A stretch of 64,000 bases of DNA. Source: Nipponacmea schrenckii (taxonomy: Eukaryota; Mollusca; Gastropoda; Lottiidae). This document shows, one piece after another, positions 11,601 to 22,844 of this stretch (within the stretch, counting starts at the first letter, position 1; each line of letters opens with the position of its first letter). The notes beneath the pieces are model-generated. The model searched no databases, was not told the DNA's origin, and worked only from the letters and a program-made list of their open reading frames with translations. Made by a program: the position numbers and the translations under genes. The DNA is taken from positions 3,348,001-3,412,000 of the forward strand of contig JAUJPP010000012.1 in assembly GCA_030562195.1 (NCBI GenBank), given 5' to 3'.

Positions 11601-14600
11601 ATACTGTTAACTAGAGGTTGGGACAATACTATAATCCTGTAATATAATAAAAATATCATACATCCAATACAGGTTATACTGTTAACTAGAGATTGGGATA
11701 ATACTATAACCCTGTAATATAATAAACATATCATACATCCAATACAGGTTATACTGTTAACTAGAGGTTGGGACAATACTATAACCCTGTAATATAATAA
11801 ACATATCATACATCCAATACAGGTTATACTGTTAACTAGAGGTTGGGACAATTCTATAATCCTGTAATACAATAAACATATCATACATCCAATACAGGTT
11901 ATACTGTTAACTAGAGGTTGGGATAATACTATAACCCTGTAATATAATAAACATATCATACATCCAATACAGGTTATACTGTTAACTAGAGATTGGTTTA
12001 ATCCTGTAAACCAAACTGTCAAAGCTTCAAAACCAAACTAGATATTTAAAAATTTTCCTCTCAATTATTTCTTATGCAATTTATGAAGTATTTTTACCTT
12101 CTATTTCTATTGGTATAATTAAATAATAAACATACAACACCAGCTAATATACCCAGTGAGGCCACACCACACATAGAATAATATAAAGCAGGAGACACAA
12201 CTCTTAATGAATTGACCACTACTGTATGATCTTTCGGTATTTTACCACCTGAAATACATTGGACAGTTGTCAAATACTTTAGGTATTATTTAATATTTTC
12301 TTAATAATGTATGATTGTAGACAGAATAGACATAATGTAACTGACATATTGTTCTCTTATGGACTATCATAATTTTATCTATCTGAATTCAAATACATCA
12401 ACATCTATATCATTTGTCTTTCATTGAGCTAAAGTAATTGGTGCCATTTCTAATGTAAGAAAACTCTCTTTCCATGTTCAGATGAATCTATTGTTTTGCA
12501 GAACAATTTAATCAAATTAATACTGATTATTTACCTTTCCATTTTTCTTTGCCGAACCATGTTAAATTATCTGCTACACTGTCATAATAGCCTAGTTTAT
12601 GATACGTTCCATCTGTAATAAACAATGGTTGACTCATTTTTTGCATATTATGGGCATTTCACATTCAAATTCTTACCATCCATAAAAAGGAAGATAGTAA
12701 CGAAATAATATAAGTTACACCTTGTTTCTGAGTGAAATCATTATATTTGAATGTATATGTAAATGTTTAAATCTTGAATAAATATTTTTTATCCAAATGA
12801 AAAAAAAATACAGACAGAAAGGACAACTTACTTATCATTTGTTCTATCTGAGTCCAGGCTATTCTATCTCCTTGGGATGAAAATGCAACATTACCCTTAA
12901 ACACAATTAATACATTAAATTGATACAGGTTAAAATAGTTTTATGATGGTTGCTCCAGTCACAAAAATTTTGTCAGGAGGGCGTTATTACTTAAGCCTGT
13001 TTTTCCATTTCTCAACTCAATCTTTGAACAACATGTACCGGTAATTGGCCGTCTGTGAACAATGAAGATTGATGTTTGGTGAAGACTTACAGAAACACCA
13101 AGAAACATGGTGGAATTCATAGCTGAATAGATTTCATCAGTTATATTTTTATTCATATAATCAAAATCTAACAAGCTTAAATTCTTCTCAGCTAATCTGA
13201 AGAAAAAAAAATAGCCTTGCGAATCAAGATGACAAATGCCCACCAGCAGCTTTGATTGCAAGTACAAATCATTGTTTGTTGTCCATTCACAGTTCATGTC
13301 TATTCTATAGAGTCAAAAGAATCCGTAAATAATTGTTGCCTGTAGACTGAGCAGAGTTTTACAATTATATAGCTATTACAGTGAAAGCAAACATAAGTCG
13401 GACAGAATATTTCGGTGAAAAATTATCAGTTCATTACAAAAATAAATAAGGATCATCTTCATAATGACATTGACCTACAGATAAAAATCAAAAGAATTCA
13501 TAGAGAACTGTTGCCTGTAGAGTGAGCATGAGGTGCCGACAGACCGACGGGGTGATTACAATATTTGCCCCAAATAAATTTGTGGGCTTATAAAAAAGTC
13601 CAGATTAGAGGGTGGGTTATTCTGACATTCTCAAGATGAATGTGCATAGAACTTATGATAAAGAACAAGACACAGACATCACCAAGCATACAAAATTTTC
13701 TTACCTGACAGCTGTTTTATTTAAAGCTAAAGCCATAGCCCACACAGCATCATAAGCTAGAGGTGCCTCAGGATAACCAGTAACTAAACTAGTATCTGTT
13801 ATATTCTTTTCATATCTTAACTTCTCATCTAATCTTCTAGTAAACTCAGGTGCTGTCTACAAAACATAAATAATACCTAAAATAAGAAGTGTTATTATCA
13901 AATAGAAAACATAACTCTTGAACTTGCAATGTCAAAAACATTTTTTTGCTTCCTTTAAGAATGAAAAATCATTGAGTCAAATGTCTCTTCTGGTATTTTT
14001 CAACCAATTTAATTCTTGACATTGTTAATCAAAATTAAACAATTTGAACTCATACCATTCCAACATCAGTCATAGAAGAGTCTTGATGTAAAATAACAGC
14101 TTCCGTTGTGAAATGACCTTCTAAAGCCTCAGCTAACTGATCTCCTGTACAATTGATACTGTCTAATTTACTCTTATACCAATTATCAGGATACCAACCA
14201 ATTAATAACCAGACATATTTCTTACCATATAGTTTCTCTTTATATACCTACAAGTTATATATTTCACATTAGACATTTAACAAGAATTACTAAGATAAAT
14301 TATCTAGAAAAGACTTACAATTCAGAAGCAGGCAAATAATAGTATAGTGAATAGTAGTGAACACCCCTTCTTCCCCCAGACCATCAATATTTACTTAACA
14401 GTTTGTAAACAGTATAAGAGTAAAAAAAGAGTATAAGAGTATTAAAGCTTCAATATACCTGACAAAACACTTTTCTAGCAGCATCTTCATAAAATAACCC
14501 AACAATAATTCTAGCATCTTGTCTCTGAAACAATAAATAAATCAAAAAGTTCAGTCCGTAGCCTGCCTGCAGTCAAAGTAATCAAATAAAAAGAATAATA

Positions 14601-16148
14601 TAAAATATTTCAAATACCTTCAGACTTCTAACAGCATTAACAGGATCTGTAAGAAATCTTTGTGTTGCTACTATATTTATGCCTGCTGCTTTAACACGTT
14701 TAGCCAGGTCTTCTTTAGTCTACAAATATAGAAATGATGGAAGCAAAACTGATATTTGTATATTGGGGAACTTCAACAGTTCTCTATCAAAATATAAACT
14801 AGACACAGCTTTGGTAATTTATAAAATATTACTGTTTAAGTGTTTGATCTGTTGCTCAAGAAAAATGAGTCAGTTTTGTTTAATCAAAAAAATTAGCATC
14901 ATGGTCACATCAGCACATTGAACCTAAATGTTTTGCCATCTAGTAAACTCAGCCTCGGGGAATATCACAAGCCAAGAAGAAACATAAGTAGCTTACTGAT
15001 TGAAAAACCTCTTGAGTATCCTGTATTGTTGCTATCTTAGTCCATCCAAACTTCTGGAATATTTTAACTCTGGTAGGGTTGTGAAGTGTTGCTGATGGAT
15101 GTGTTCTAAAGAATGTAGGAAATCTTTGTCTATTTGATAAAGCAGGGGAACTAGCACCATATGCTAACTGAAATAAAAATAATGGAATTTGGACTGCTAG
15201 CCTGTAACTGTAACCTGTGAATTAATCAATGAATCTTTTAAATTAGGTGTTTAATTTGCCTTAATGAGTTCATCAGTTATCCAAGACCAAAATTAGGTTA
15301 TGTTAACCTTTTAGATAGTTTTGGCTTTCTGAAAAGAAAAACAAGATGCAAAGCTTGAACTTTTGGTCATAATTTTCTTTAATTTTGTCCACATTATTTA
15401 TTAATTTGAGCACCTTACTTTTCCAACATACTTTACTTTTGCAATTTTTGTAAATTTGTCAACTCCTGTAATAAATATCATGCATTTCACTTAAATAATT
15501 TAAAATATTTTTTTTTATAATATAACTAATGCCTTCATGATTGTCAAGGACTCTGAAAGAAAGATTCACGCTGCAAATATTAAATAATATCCTACAACTA
15601 CTAGGTTCCACATTTTGGCAGCTTGAGCAACAAATGTTGAGACAATACTACATCCACTGAGCACCATTAACTTCACTGGTTTAGTATACAGAAGGTTATA
15701 CAGAACTTTAGTACCAAGACCTGGCATGCACTAAAATAAAAATGAAACTTTTTAGGAGCTAGCAACAAGGGAAAAAACTATCAAACTATTTCGAAAAGAT
15801 ATTTGAATGGTACAAGGAAACCATCAATTATTGCAACAATCTTAATTTTATTTTAATTTCAAGGAATAGGTCAATGGACTCAATTCATTATAAGCTTATT
15901 GAATATCTGTATTGAAATAGACTAATTACCTGACTATCATCAAAACTCATCTCAAGTTCATAATCTCTTAAAATATCACTTCTATTATTGACATCTTGTA
16001 ACGCCATTAAAACTGCAGGTAGACAGGCCTGACCACCAGCCCAACTACCATTCATAGGAAATATACCACCAATAGACAGTTTTTTGTCTTTTAAACTATT
16101 AACTTGTAAAAACACCAGACAGAGCACAATCAGTTTTTTCATCTCCAT
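5666..16148 (-). CDS. GABBR1: GABA type B receptor subunit 1
   Basis: Class C GPCR subunit that binds GABA at the plasma membrane. Exons (reverse strand, 3' to 5'): 5666-5890, 7759-7899, 8217-8345, 9174-9301, 9858-10053, 10170-10277, 10529-10661, 12098-12248, 12535-12612, 12832-12895, 13091-13196, 13705-13856, 14056-14247, 14459-14524, 14618-14719, 14997-15167, 15596-15730, 15930-16148. They join to 2496 nt, 831 aa, all phases matching. Order: signal peptide ([15 protein letters not shown]), Venus-flytrap domain (~22-430), seven membrane helices (~440-715), LLFVPK, then a cytoplasmic coiled coil (~720-790). GABA-site residues of the family are kept: Ser in SGCSIVST and YGASSPALS, His in SATLHNP, Tyr in LIGWYPDNW, Glu and Asp in PEAPLAYDA. 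There are no sushi domains, so it resembles the mammalian 1b form (844 aa). KCQ...[10 protein letters not shown] and QDAAFAF-like text favour subunit 1 over 2. The intron 10662-12097 is a 75-bp minisatellite. Confidence 0.97.
6463..7737. repeat. Unclassified interspersed element in the last GABBR1 intron
   Basis: It starts with a hairpin (GTTCCTCGC at 6467-6475 pairs with GCGAGGAAC at 6489-6497) and ends with AGAGGAACCC followed by TGCAACGCAGTTCTAGTA near 7700-7735. AGGGTTCCTC near the start is inverted as GAGGAACCCT near the end. Inside is a ~187-bp direct duplication (6807-6993 and 6994-7179). A ~40-bp segment (AAATTCTCAAAATCTACCGG onward) occurs near both ends (6551 and 7516). No coding potential seen. 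The family is unknown to me. Confidence 0.5.
8730..9075. repeat. Degenerate ~24-bp tandem repeat in a GABBR1 intron
   Basis: Variants of ACATCGACTAACGTCAACATGG recur about a dozen times with many substitutions and small length changes. It lies in the intron 8346-9173 and looks like an old, decaying minisatellite. Confidence 0.5.
9423..9613. repeat. Near-perfect 90-bp-arm inverted repeat
   Basis: The arms, about 9423-9512 and 9522-9613, are inverse copies with about one mismatch, separated by a loop of about 8-10 nt (AAAACCGT). The arms end ATGATTAGAAAACGAAC / GTTCGTTTTCTAATCAT. It sits in the GABBR1 intron 9302-9857. Near-identity of the arms means recent origin or conversion. It could be a foldback transposon or a source of hairpin RNA; no flanking duplication was evident. 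Confidence 0.85.
10600..12006 (-). repeat. 75-bp minisatellite carrying the TM2-exon splice acceptor of GABBR1
   Basis: Nineteen copies, counting the true exon edge and a divergent outermost copy, at exactly 75-bp spacing (first GGTTGGG at 10641, last at about 11990, 18 intervals). Read on the reverse strand, each unit runs from TTTATTATATTACAG (polypyrimidine-poor acceptor) into the first ~60 nt of the TM2 exon, coding [17 protein letters not shown] and on to MICLL, then jumps back to TATTACAG. The genuine exon uses the acceptor before 10661. The 75-bp period is 25 codons, so the array is open throughout. It fills nearly all of intron 10662-12097. The outermost copy has a shortened start, and its acceptor would be out of frame. 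Confidence 0.95.
13380..13597. repeat. Fragment of the ATACGCCC-hairpin repeat family
   Basis: In a GABBR1 intron, the text GCCGACAGACCGACGGGG followed by CCCCAAATAAATTTGTGGGC and TTATAAAAAA at 13532-13595 matches, with decay, the hairpin end of the family described at 52227-53275. The upstream part (AACTGTTGCCTGTAGAGTG) resembles its internal module. Confidence 0.45.
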
Positions 16149-17048
16149 GATGCTTTTATAAAGACAGAAAAAGGAATAAGCAATCTTTTTTTTCTACAGC
16201 CTGCAACAAAAAGAAAAAAAAGTAAAACTTTGTAGAAATTAACCGTAAAACCGATTTCAATTATAATCATCAGCCATAAAGCATGGGGAGAGGCTACCTA
16301 TGGTTGAAGATTCTATGTTGAGTGGCAATATCATTGACGGAGTGACGAACTCACTGACGTATGATGTAGGCCTTATTCTAATGTTATTTAAATATATTAC
16401 TTTCTGCACACTTATTCAATTTCATGAGTACCTTTGATTCAATATTGCAGGATCAACATTTCTCTATCTCGGTCTACTTTCGGTTTGTTTTGATTTGATA
16501 TTACTTGGGATATGCAATAAGATAATGTTAAGAATCTTTTGTGTCAAAATACTCATGTCACGTCAACCATTTTAGATTTAAATATATCAGACATAATTTC
16601 CGTTATGTGGAATAGATTATTGAGACACATTATTTGCGCAGTCGTCGAAATATCTTAATAAATTATGAAAATTTAGTCTTTCACTAGATTCGTTATGTGA
16701 AGTACGTCATCACAACCTGAGAATTACTTAATTTTTGGAAATCACAGAGAACAATAAGAAAACGAAACAAAATTACTAAATGACAATAACTTCAATTAAT
16801 TTGCCTACAAAAAGTTGATAAATCGTACAACTTAGTATTAAACCAGTACCTCTATCACCATAATAATGATATGGGTTCCTTTCCTTATATTCCCAATTCA
16901 TTCGTTTTATTTTATCATAATTAATTACAAAATTTTAGAAATAACATGTGGTTTTGTTTACATTTTGTATCACGATTCTCGGAAAGATTAGGACAACAAA
17001 TATAAGTTCTTGTTTCACAAAAACTAGCCTACCAACATTAGGTTCATC
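16149..17048. other. Divergent intergenic region, GABBR1 / ZNHIT6
   Basis: About 0.9 kb separates the GABBR1 start from the proposed ZNHIT6 start on the opposite strand, so both promoters must lie here. It is AT-rich with no TATA box I would trust. No open frame of interest. Confidence 0.5.
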
Positions 17049-20000
17049 ATGACAAACGAAAAGTAGGTGGTCTTTTTATAGGATTCACCCCCTATATTGT
17101 TTATATAATTATTACCTAAACAAACAAATTAAGTCCTGAAATAATATATACAATTAGCAATGAAAATATAATTATGGATAGGTGATAGCAGCATTCAATA
17201 TACAGAGGATTTTCAATAAAATGTATATCTGATAATTTGGAATATGTCACATTTTATATACATTTTTTTTTTTTAGTTTGTTCCTTTCATCATTAAATCA
17301 TTTGATTGACGATTTTGATTTCTTGATCTTGCACCTACAGAATTCGGTAGTGTGCTTTTTTGAGGGTTTCCAAGATGACCACAAATTAAGGCAATTCAAA
17401 AACCCATAAGCTTCAAGGAATATGGACCGATTTTTTATTTTTTCTGATTTAAAATCTAGAACAAAATATGCAATGGATATGTAAATACTATCGGTAAATT
17501 TGAGAATCATTAAGTGATGCACTATCTATCATTAAATAATTTAAAGGACAGCTTTCCTTTTTTGATCTTACAGCTACAATATTAAGTGTGCTTAAAGTGT
17601 ATTTAAAGTGAAATTCTATCAATTCTAGTTATTAATTGTTATTATAACAATTGATGATAGTAAATTTTGATATGGGTGAAACCACTAGAAATCAGTGGGT
17701 GAAAACACCAGTTCTCAAAATGGGTGAAACAACTAGAGTGAAACAACCACGGTTGAATATGAAAACGGGTGAAACGACTGATAGCCTCTTTTTATTAAGT
17801 GTATAGGATGGGTTGATTCAGAATCAATTGTTCTTTTTGCAACACTAACATTACAGAAATCCATCCATCCATCAGTTCACTAATCAAATTTTATGTGACT
17901 TCATCAGCTTTCAAAGGACAACCAAATATCAGGGTAAATACTGCTTGAATTGACAGTTTCACCTTTTTTAATCTAATATAGGTTAGATTGATCTCTTGAA
18001 ATCTATAAGAATCTAATTATTTTTCAGGTGTTTTGTTTGTAATGAAAACCTTGCCAAATATACTTGTCCAAAATGTTTGGTTAAGACTTGTAGTTTGATA
18101 TGTGTCAAGAAACATAAACTAGAGAAAGATTGTAATGGTGTACGAGATAAAACAGCCTTTATATCTATTGAGAAATTCTCAGAAACAGATTTACTTAGTG
18201 GTTAGTATTTTGTTTTATAGATCTGGTCTAAGACAAGTAGCAACAAGATTTTTGTCACTAGAAGCAACCATGAAATAAAAGACCTGGTAAGCTAGCTCGG
18301 AAGCATAAAATATATTTTAAATTTTTGCATGATTTTCAAATTTGTAATTTATACAGAAATTGACAAAATATTGGGTATTATTTTCACAGATTACAGACTA
18401 CTAGAAGATACAGCCAGGAAAGTTAGTAACGCTAGCAGAGATGATTTAAGATTACGAAAAGATAGACCACATCCAGTGAGTGAATTTAGTTTATATTACA
18501 GAGACTATGTTTAATGTATATACATGTTTTCAATAAAACTACGTAGGCCTACCATTTTTATTAAATCATGCCTTGATCACATTTTAGACAACAAAAACAG
18601 ATCTAACAGTTGCTTATCTTAATTTGCATGTTCTTTATCATTCTAGAACTTGAGGTTTCTTTTTTTTATTTTTCAAATACAGAGACATATACCACATTTT
18701 AGTTATTCCCATGTAATATTTTACTTATCATTTATGTTAAATAATAATTAACAAAAGTTAAATTTGAATGTGTAGGTAAATCAGTTAATAAAGATGGCTA
18801 GAGAAAGACAAACAGATTTGAAAGTTTTACCCTATCCTATGACCAGAAGGAAAACTAACTCAACCAGATATTTATTTAGGTATGATTAAATTGATAATTG
18901 GATTCTTAATCAGAATATTTAAAGGTGCTCTACTTGTAGTAATTAATCCTTTCCAAGTTAAACTTGGTCTAAGTCTTTGTCAAGGAATTTTACTTTTTTA
19001 TTGAAAATTAAGGAGTATGTCTTAAAATATTGTAATAGATGTACATGTATGTCATTTGTGGCTACCTGTAGCTTTATTATATTGTATCAAGTAATTTTTC
19101 AGAGATAAAGAAATATCATGGAAAGTGGATCTTATTTTTCCACAAGCCAATGTCAGCTATATAGAAACAAGGTAAGGCTTACCGGTGTTGTTTTTTAAGG
19201 TTACTTTTTAAAGCTTTCTCTTCTCCATTTCACCATGGCATGGATCGTTTGAGTTATCTTTTAAAGTAAACAGCAATAATGCCTATCAAATCTTAAATCA
19301 ATTTGAATTTTATTGAGGGAATTGTTCTTAAATCTGAATCAGTTGCTTGTTTTGATATTTTGGGGATAAACTTAAAACTCTTAATTTAAATTGTTAATTG
19401 TATTGTGATGTTTTCCAAACTGGAAATCATTTTCTCAAATTGATATTCATACTGTACTATATATTGTAGAGTAAATGAGAAGAGCACAATAGAAGAGGTA
19501 TTAATAAAATATATCTCACAGACAGAATCAGACCCTGTTATTAGACAAAAACTTAGACAATATGTTAACAGTAATTCAGATGAGTACAAGATATATTTAC
19601 CTGTAGAAAATAGACCTATTAAAGATACCAGGTGGGACATTATTTTATTACATTAAACAATTTACTTTTTTGGGTACTGTCAATATCATATTTAAAATAG
19701 TTACTATAATGGTAGTTAGTAATTGTGAGAACGATGTTTGAGTATGAGGACAACTGGAGGAATACATGGAAAACTATATCCAGTGATGATTGTTCAATTT
19801 ATCTGTGACATCTATGCATTTACTACGCAAGTTTTTAAATAAGATTTATTGATCATGAGATGAGCTTTAGTCAATTGATGTAAACTTTCACTCTTTATTT
19901 ATGAATTGTTTGAAATGTTGTGTGTGTATTTCCTGAAGGATCAAGGTTAGGATGCTTAAAAAAGGGTGTTTTTGGCCTACAAGAGTTACATTTATCAATT

Positions 20001-20467
20001 TATTGATGTGGCAGTTACAGTTAAAGGTTTATCTAATAAAGGCAATGATATTTCCACTAATAGGTATTATGAATTGGAGAAAGAGAAGTCAATAAAAGAT
20101 AATCTATGTGGTAAAACTATAGTGGAGAATCCTAGTTTATATATTGTACTGAAAGATAAATGGTTTGATTATCCTTTAATCGCGCAAGGTAATATTTATA
20201 TAACAGTTATGTTTCAAAAGGACTTGTCTTGTTTGGAAATTTTTTATATGAATTTGAATATTTGACAGCCTGAAAATGTCATTTTGTTCATATTTTAATC
20301 AATTATTGTGTATTTCAGAGGAAAGTGAAGAAATTAAGGAGAAAATTGAAGCTAACATGTGTAAGCCAATAGAAAAAAAAAGATTCAATCGACGCCGTAA
20401 TTTTTACAGAGAAAAACGTCAACATCACAGATATAAAGACTTAGATAATGATATTCAGAATACTTGA
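17049..20467 (+). CDS. ZNHIT6: HIT zinc-finger protein ZNHIT6 (BCD1), box C/D snoRNP assembly
   Basis: BCD1 is a nuclear factor needed for box C/D snoRNP assembly and hence rRNA modification. Exons: 17049-17062 (proposed), 18028-18200, 18390-18475, 18776-18879, 19103-19171, 19470-19631, 20064-20188, 20319-20467; total 882 nt, 293 aa, phases consistent. The zf-HIT domain opens the second exon: CFVC, then CPKC, CSLIC, H and C of KKHKLEKDC, followed by NGVRDKTAFISI, a family signature. RYYELEKEKS and NPSLYIVLK match the conserved C-terminal half. The tail is basic (KKRFNRRRNFYREKRQ). The human protein has a long acidic N-terminus missing here. The 14-nt first exon (MTNEK) is inferred: it gives an ATG, a GTAGGT donor and the phase needed by exon 2, but other starts cannot be excluded. 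Exons from 18028 on are secure. Confidence 0.9.
17655..17795 (+). repeat. Short degenerate GGGTGAAAC-type repeat
   Basis: GGGTGAAACCACTAG, GGGTGAAAACACCAG, GGGTGAAACAACTAG and GGGTGAAACGACTGA recur at ~30-50-bp spacing inside the proposed first ZNHIT6 intron. Too short and variable to assign to a family. Confidence 0.4.
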
Positions 20468-20859
20468 ATTCTATTGTGATCTTGTTGAATAGTTGGCTGA
20501 AAGTCTGATGATTATACTATTTCAACTAGACACTGCAGTCTTACAAACTCTTCAAGGCATGTAAATATCTATGAACTTGAAATATCTATGTGGATAGTTT
20601 ATATTAAAATATGACTAATTAATGTAGTGAAGTGTTTGATTAGTAGCTTACAGAGGCTAATAGCTCTATTCTTTAGGTTGCAGAATTCCCATGCCATTCT
20701 GGTGGATTGAATGCCCTCAGTCACCCATATCCTGAATGCACCACTCATCATTCGGAATGATTAACCTAGCACTTGAGGATGGCAGACCGAATTATTTTTT
20801 TATTTGCTTGGCCAGATTAAAGAAGTTCTGATATGATTTTGCAGAACAGAAAAGAGTGA

Positions 20860-21447
20860 TCATATATTCGATTTTCAATTCATCCTTGGGCGATATTAAA
20901 CAATTTCAGCAAGTTTTGTCAATATCAGTCAATAACTGTTCTTTGTAGAGTGTTTACAATCGAACATGTTTTCAAAAACAAGGGCAATAACTGATTTAAC
21001 TGAATTTCAATAGGCTTCATCCTTGGGTGATAGCAAATACTGAAGCCAAGTTTCATCAAAATCCATTAAGAATTGTTCTCTCAAGAGTGTTTACAAGCTA
21101 AAATTGAATGCGTTTTCAAGCACAAGGGCAATAACTCATACTAAATGTTTTTCAACTTCGCTGATTTTCAATAGGGTTTATCCTTGAGTTCTAACATACT
21201 CTCACACCAAGTTTCATCAAAATCAGTCAAGAATTGCACATTGTAGAGTGTTTACGTGCCATTTTGCTGATTTTCAATAGGGTTCATCCTTGCGTGATCA
21301 TAAGCACTCGTATAAAGTTTCATCAAAATCCGTTAAGAATTGCACCCTCTAGAAGTGTTTACGAGCAATTGTGGATGGACGGACAGACAGACAGACAGAC
21401 ATGGGTGACGACAATATACGCCCCCCCATTTCATGTGGGCGTATAAA
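20860..21447 (-). repeat. ATACGCCC-hairpin family copy with GACA microsatellite
   Basis: Three to four loose repeats of a ~130-160-bp module (TTTCATCAAAATCC...AAGAATTG...GAGTGTTTAC) are followed by GGACGGACAGACAGACAGAC at ~21375-21400, a short GGGTGACGACAATATACGCC stretch and the hairpin CGCCCCCCCATTTCATGTGGGCG, then TATAAAAA. It lies between the 3' ends of ZNHIT6 and BRD4. It is a diverged subfamily of the elements at 52227 and 57108. Confidence 0.75.
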
Positions 21448-21469
21448 AATTACACAACTGTTCAGTTTT

Positions 21470-22844
21470 AACAAAAATAATGACAATTTATTCAGATATT
21501 TGTGAATAAAACAAATGAGGCCATACAAAATAATGATTTTTTTTACATGCAAATCTAATTACAGTTTCAAACAATTATTTTTTTTTTCAAAAATTTTTAA
21601 ATCTTTAATTAATACACAATTATAATGAACTGTAATGAAGTGAACCTATTGTTTTTTTTTGTTATTTCCAATATTGTTGTTGGGGCTAGTATATGATGAT
21701 AATGAAATGGAAAAAAATAACAAAATTGGATGATTAAGGCTACAATAGTATCAATGATTCTCAAAGTTGAAAGCTAACAATTAAATAAATGAAAACTGTG
21801 GTTGACCAATATCTGGTCACCATTTTGTATGGTCTAAACACAATGACTAACGATTAACATTCATATTTAAAATGATATTTACAATGAAGAAAACTCTTTA
21901 CACAAAATTGATGAAATTGGATGATTTTTCACTCAAAAATACTGATGGTGAAAACAAGTCAATGGATGGAAAAGAAAAAAGAAGCGAACTAACGAATCTT
22001 GATTCAAAATTTATACAAAATTGACAAATAATTTATTTGTATTCAAGCACCATTGAAATTAATCATTCATTCATGTTTTTACATAGCAAAAAAAAAAAAG
22101 TCCATATCAATTTGTACATAATATATGTACAGTATTTTGATAATTTAAAACTGAAAGATAATTCACCCTGATCACTACCTACAGATTATTATAAATCTGT
22201 AGAATTATTCCTTACATATATCACCGATTATACTCTTATTTCACTCTATATTATAATATAACACTACATATTCTACGCAAGCTAAAGGATCAGATATATA
22301 TTATTTAAAAAGTGTACAATAGTTTTATATCCACATTGCATTATAAGTTCTATATTGTCTTTCTGTTATTTCACAGCACACAATTCTTGTTTCAAATACA
22401 CTTTGAGCACATAAAACATAACATCAAATTACCAGCTATGTACCTCATAAAATATTAGTTTGTTCTATAGCTTAACACACCATGTCTCCATCACTTCAAA
22501 GTCACATATCAATATTCCATTTGTATACTCTCAATCAAGTTTGGAATAGATTCACACATATTGCTGTTACTTAATAGATAAACTATTCAAAGATAAATAA
22601 TGTGCAGCTTTCACCTCAAATTCACATAGTATTGATGTTGATATACAGCCAAATCATTGAGATAAAATATTTGAAAATATCACTTCAAATTAGCCGAAAA
22701 AAATTAATATAATATTGCTGTTCTGTTCCAGTTTTATCTTTCACTGATAAAACTCTGTAGCTTTCACCTTGAATTTACCACATTACCAGCATGACTATCA
22801 GTTAATCAACTCTAATAATTATAAACACTCTATAAAACATTCAC
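21470..22844 (-). other. BRD4 3' UTR
   Basis: Reverse-strand sequence after the BRD4 stop codon, AT-rich and without open frames, ends near a reverse-strand AATAAA at 21492-21487. The extent is inferred from that signal only. Confidence 0.5.
21487..21492 (-). terminator. Candidate BRD4 polyadenylation signal
   Basis: AATAAA on the reverse strand (TTTATT on the forward), about 1.35 kb beyond the BRD4 stop and just before the 20860-21447 repeat. It is the most plausible end of the transcript; transcript data were not available. Confidence 0.45.

Noticed and set aside
10469..12022. A 517-codon open frame as a separate repetitive membrane-protein gene
   Set aside because: It is the 75-bp intronic array read through into the GABBR1 TM2 exon; there is no own promoter evidence, and each unit is a copy of that exon edge. 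Treated as a repeat within GABBR1.
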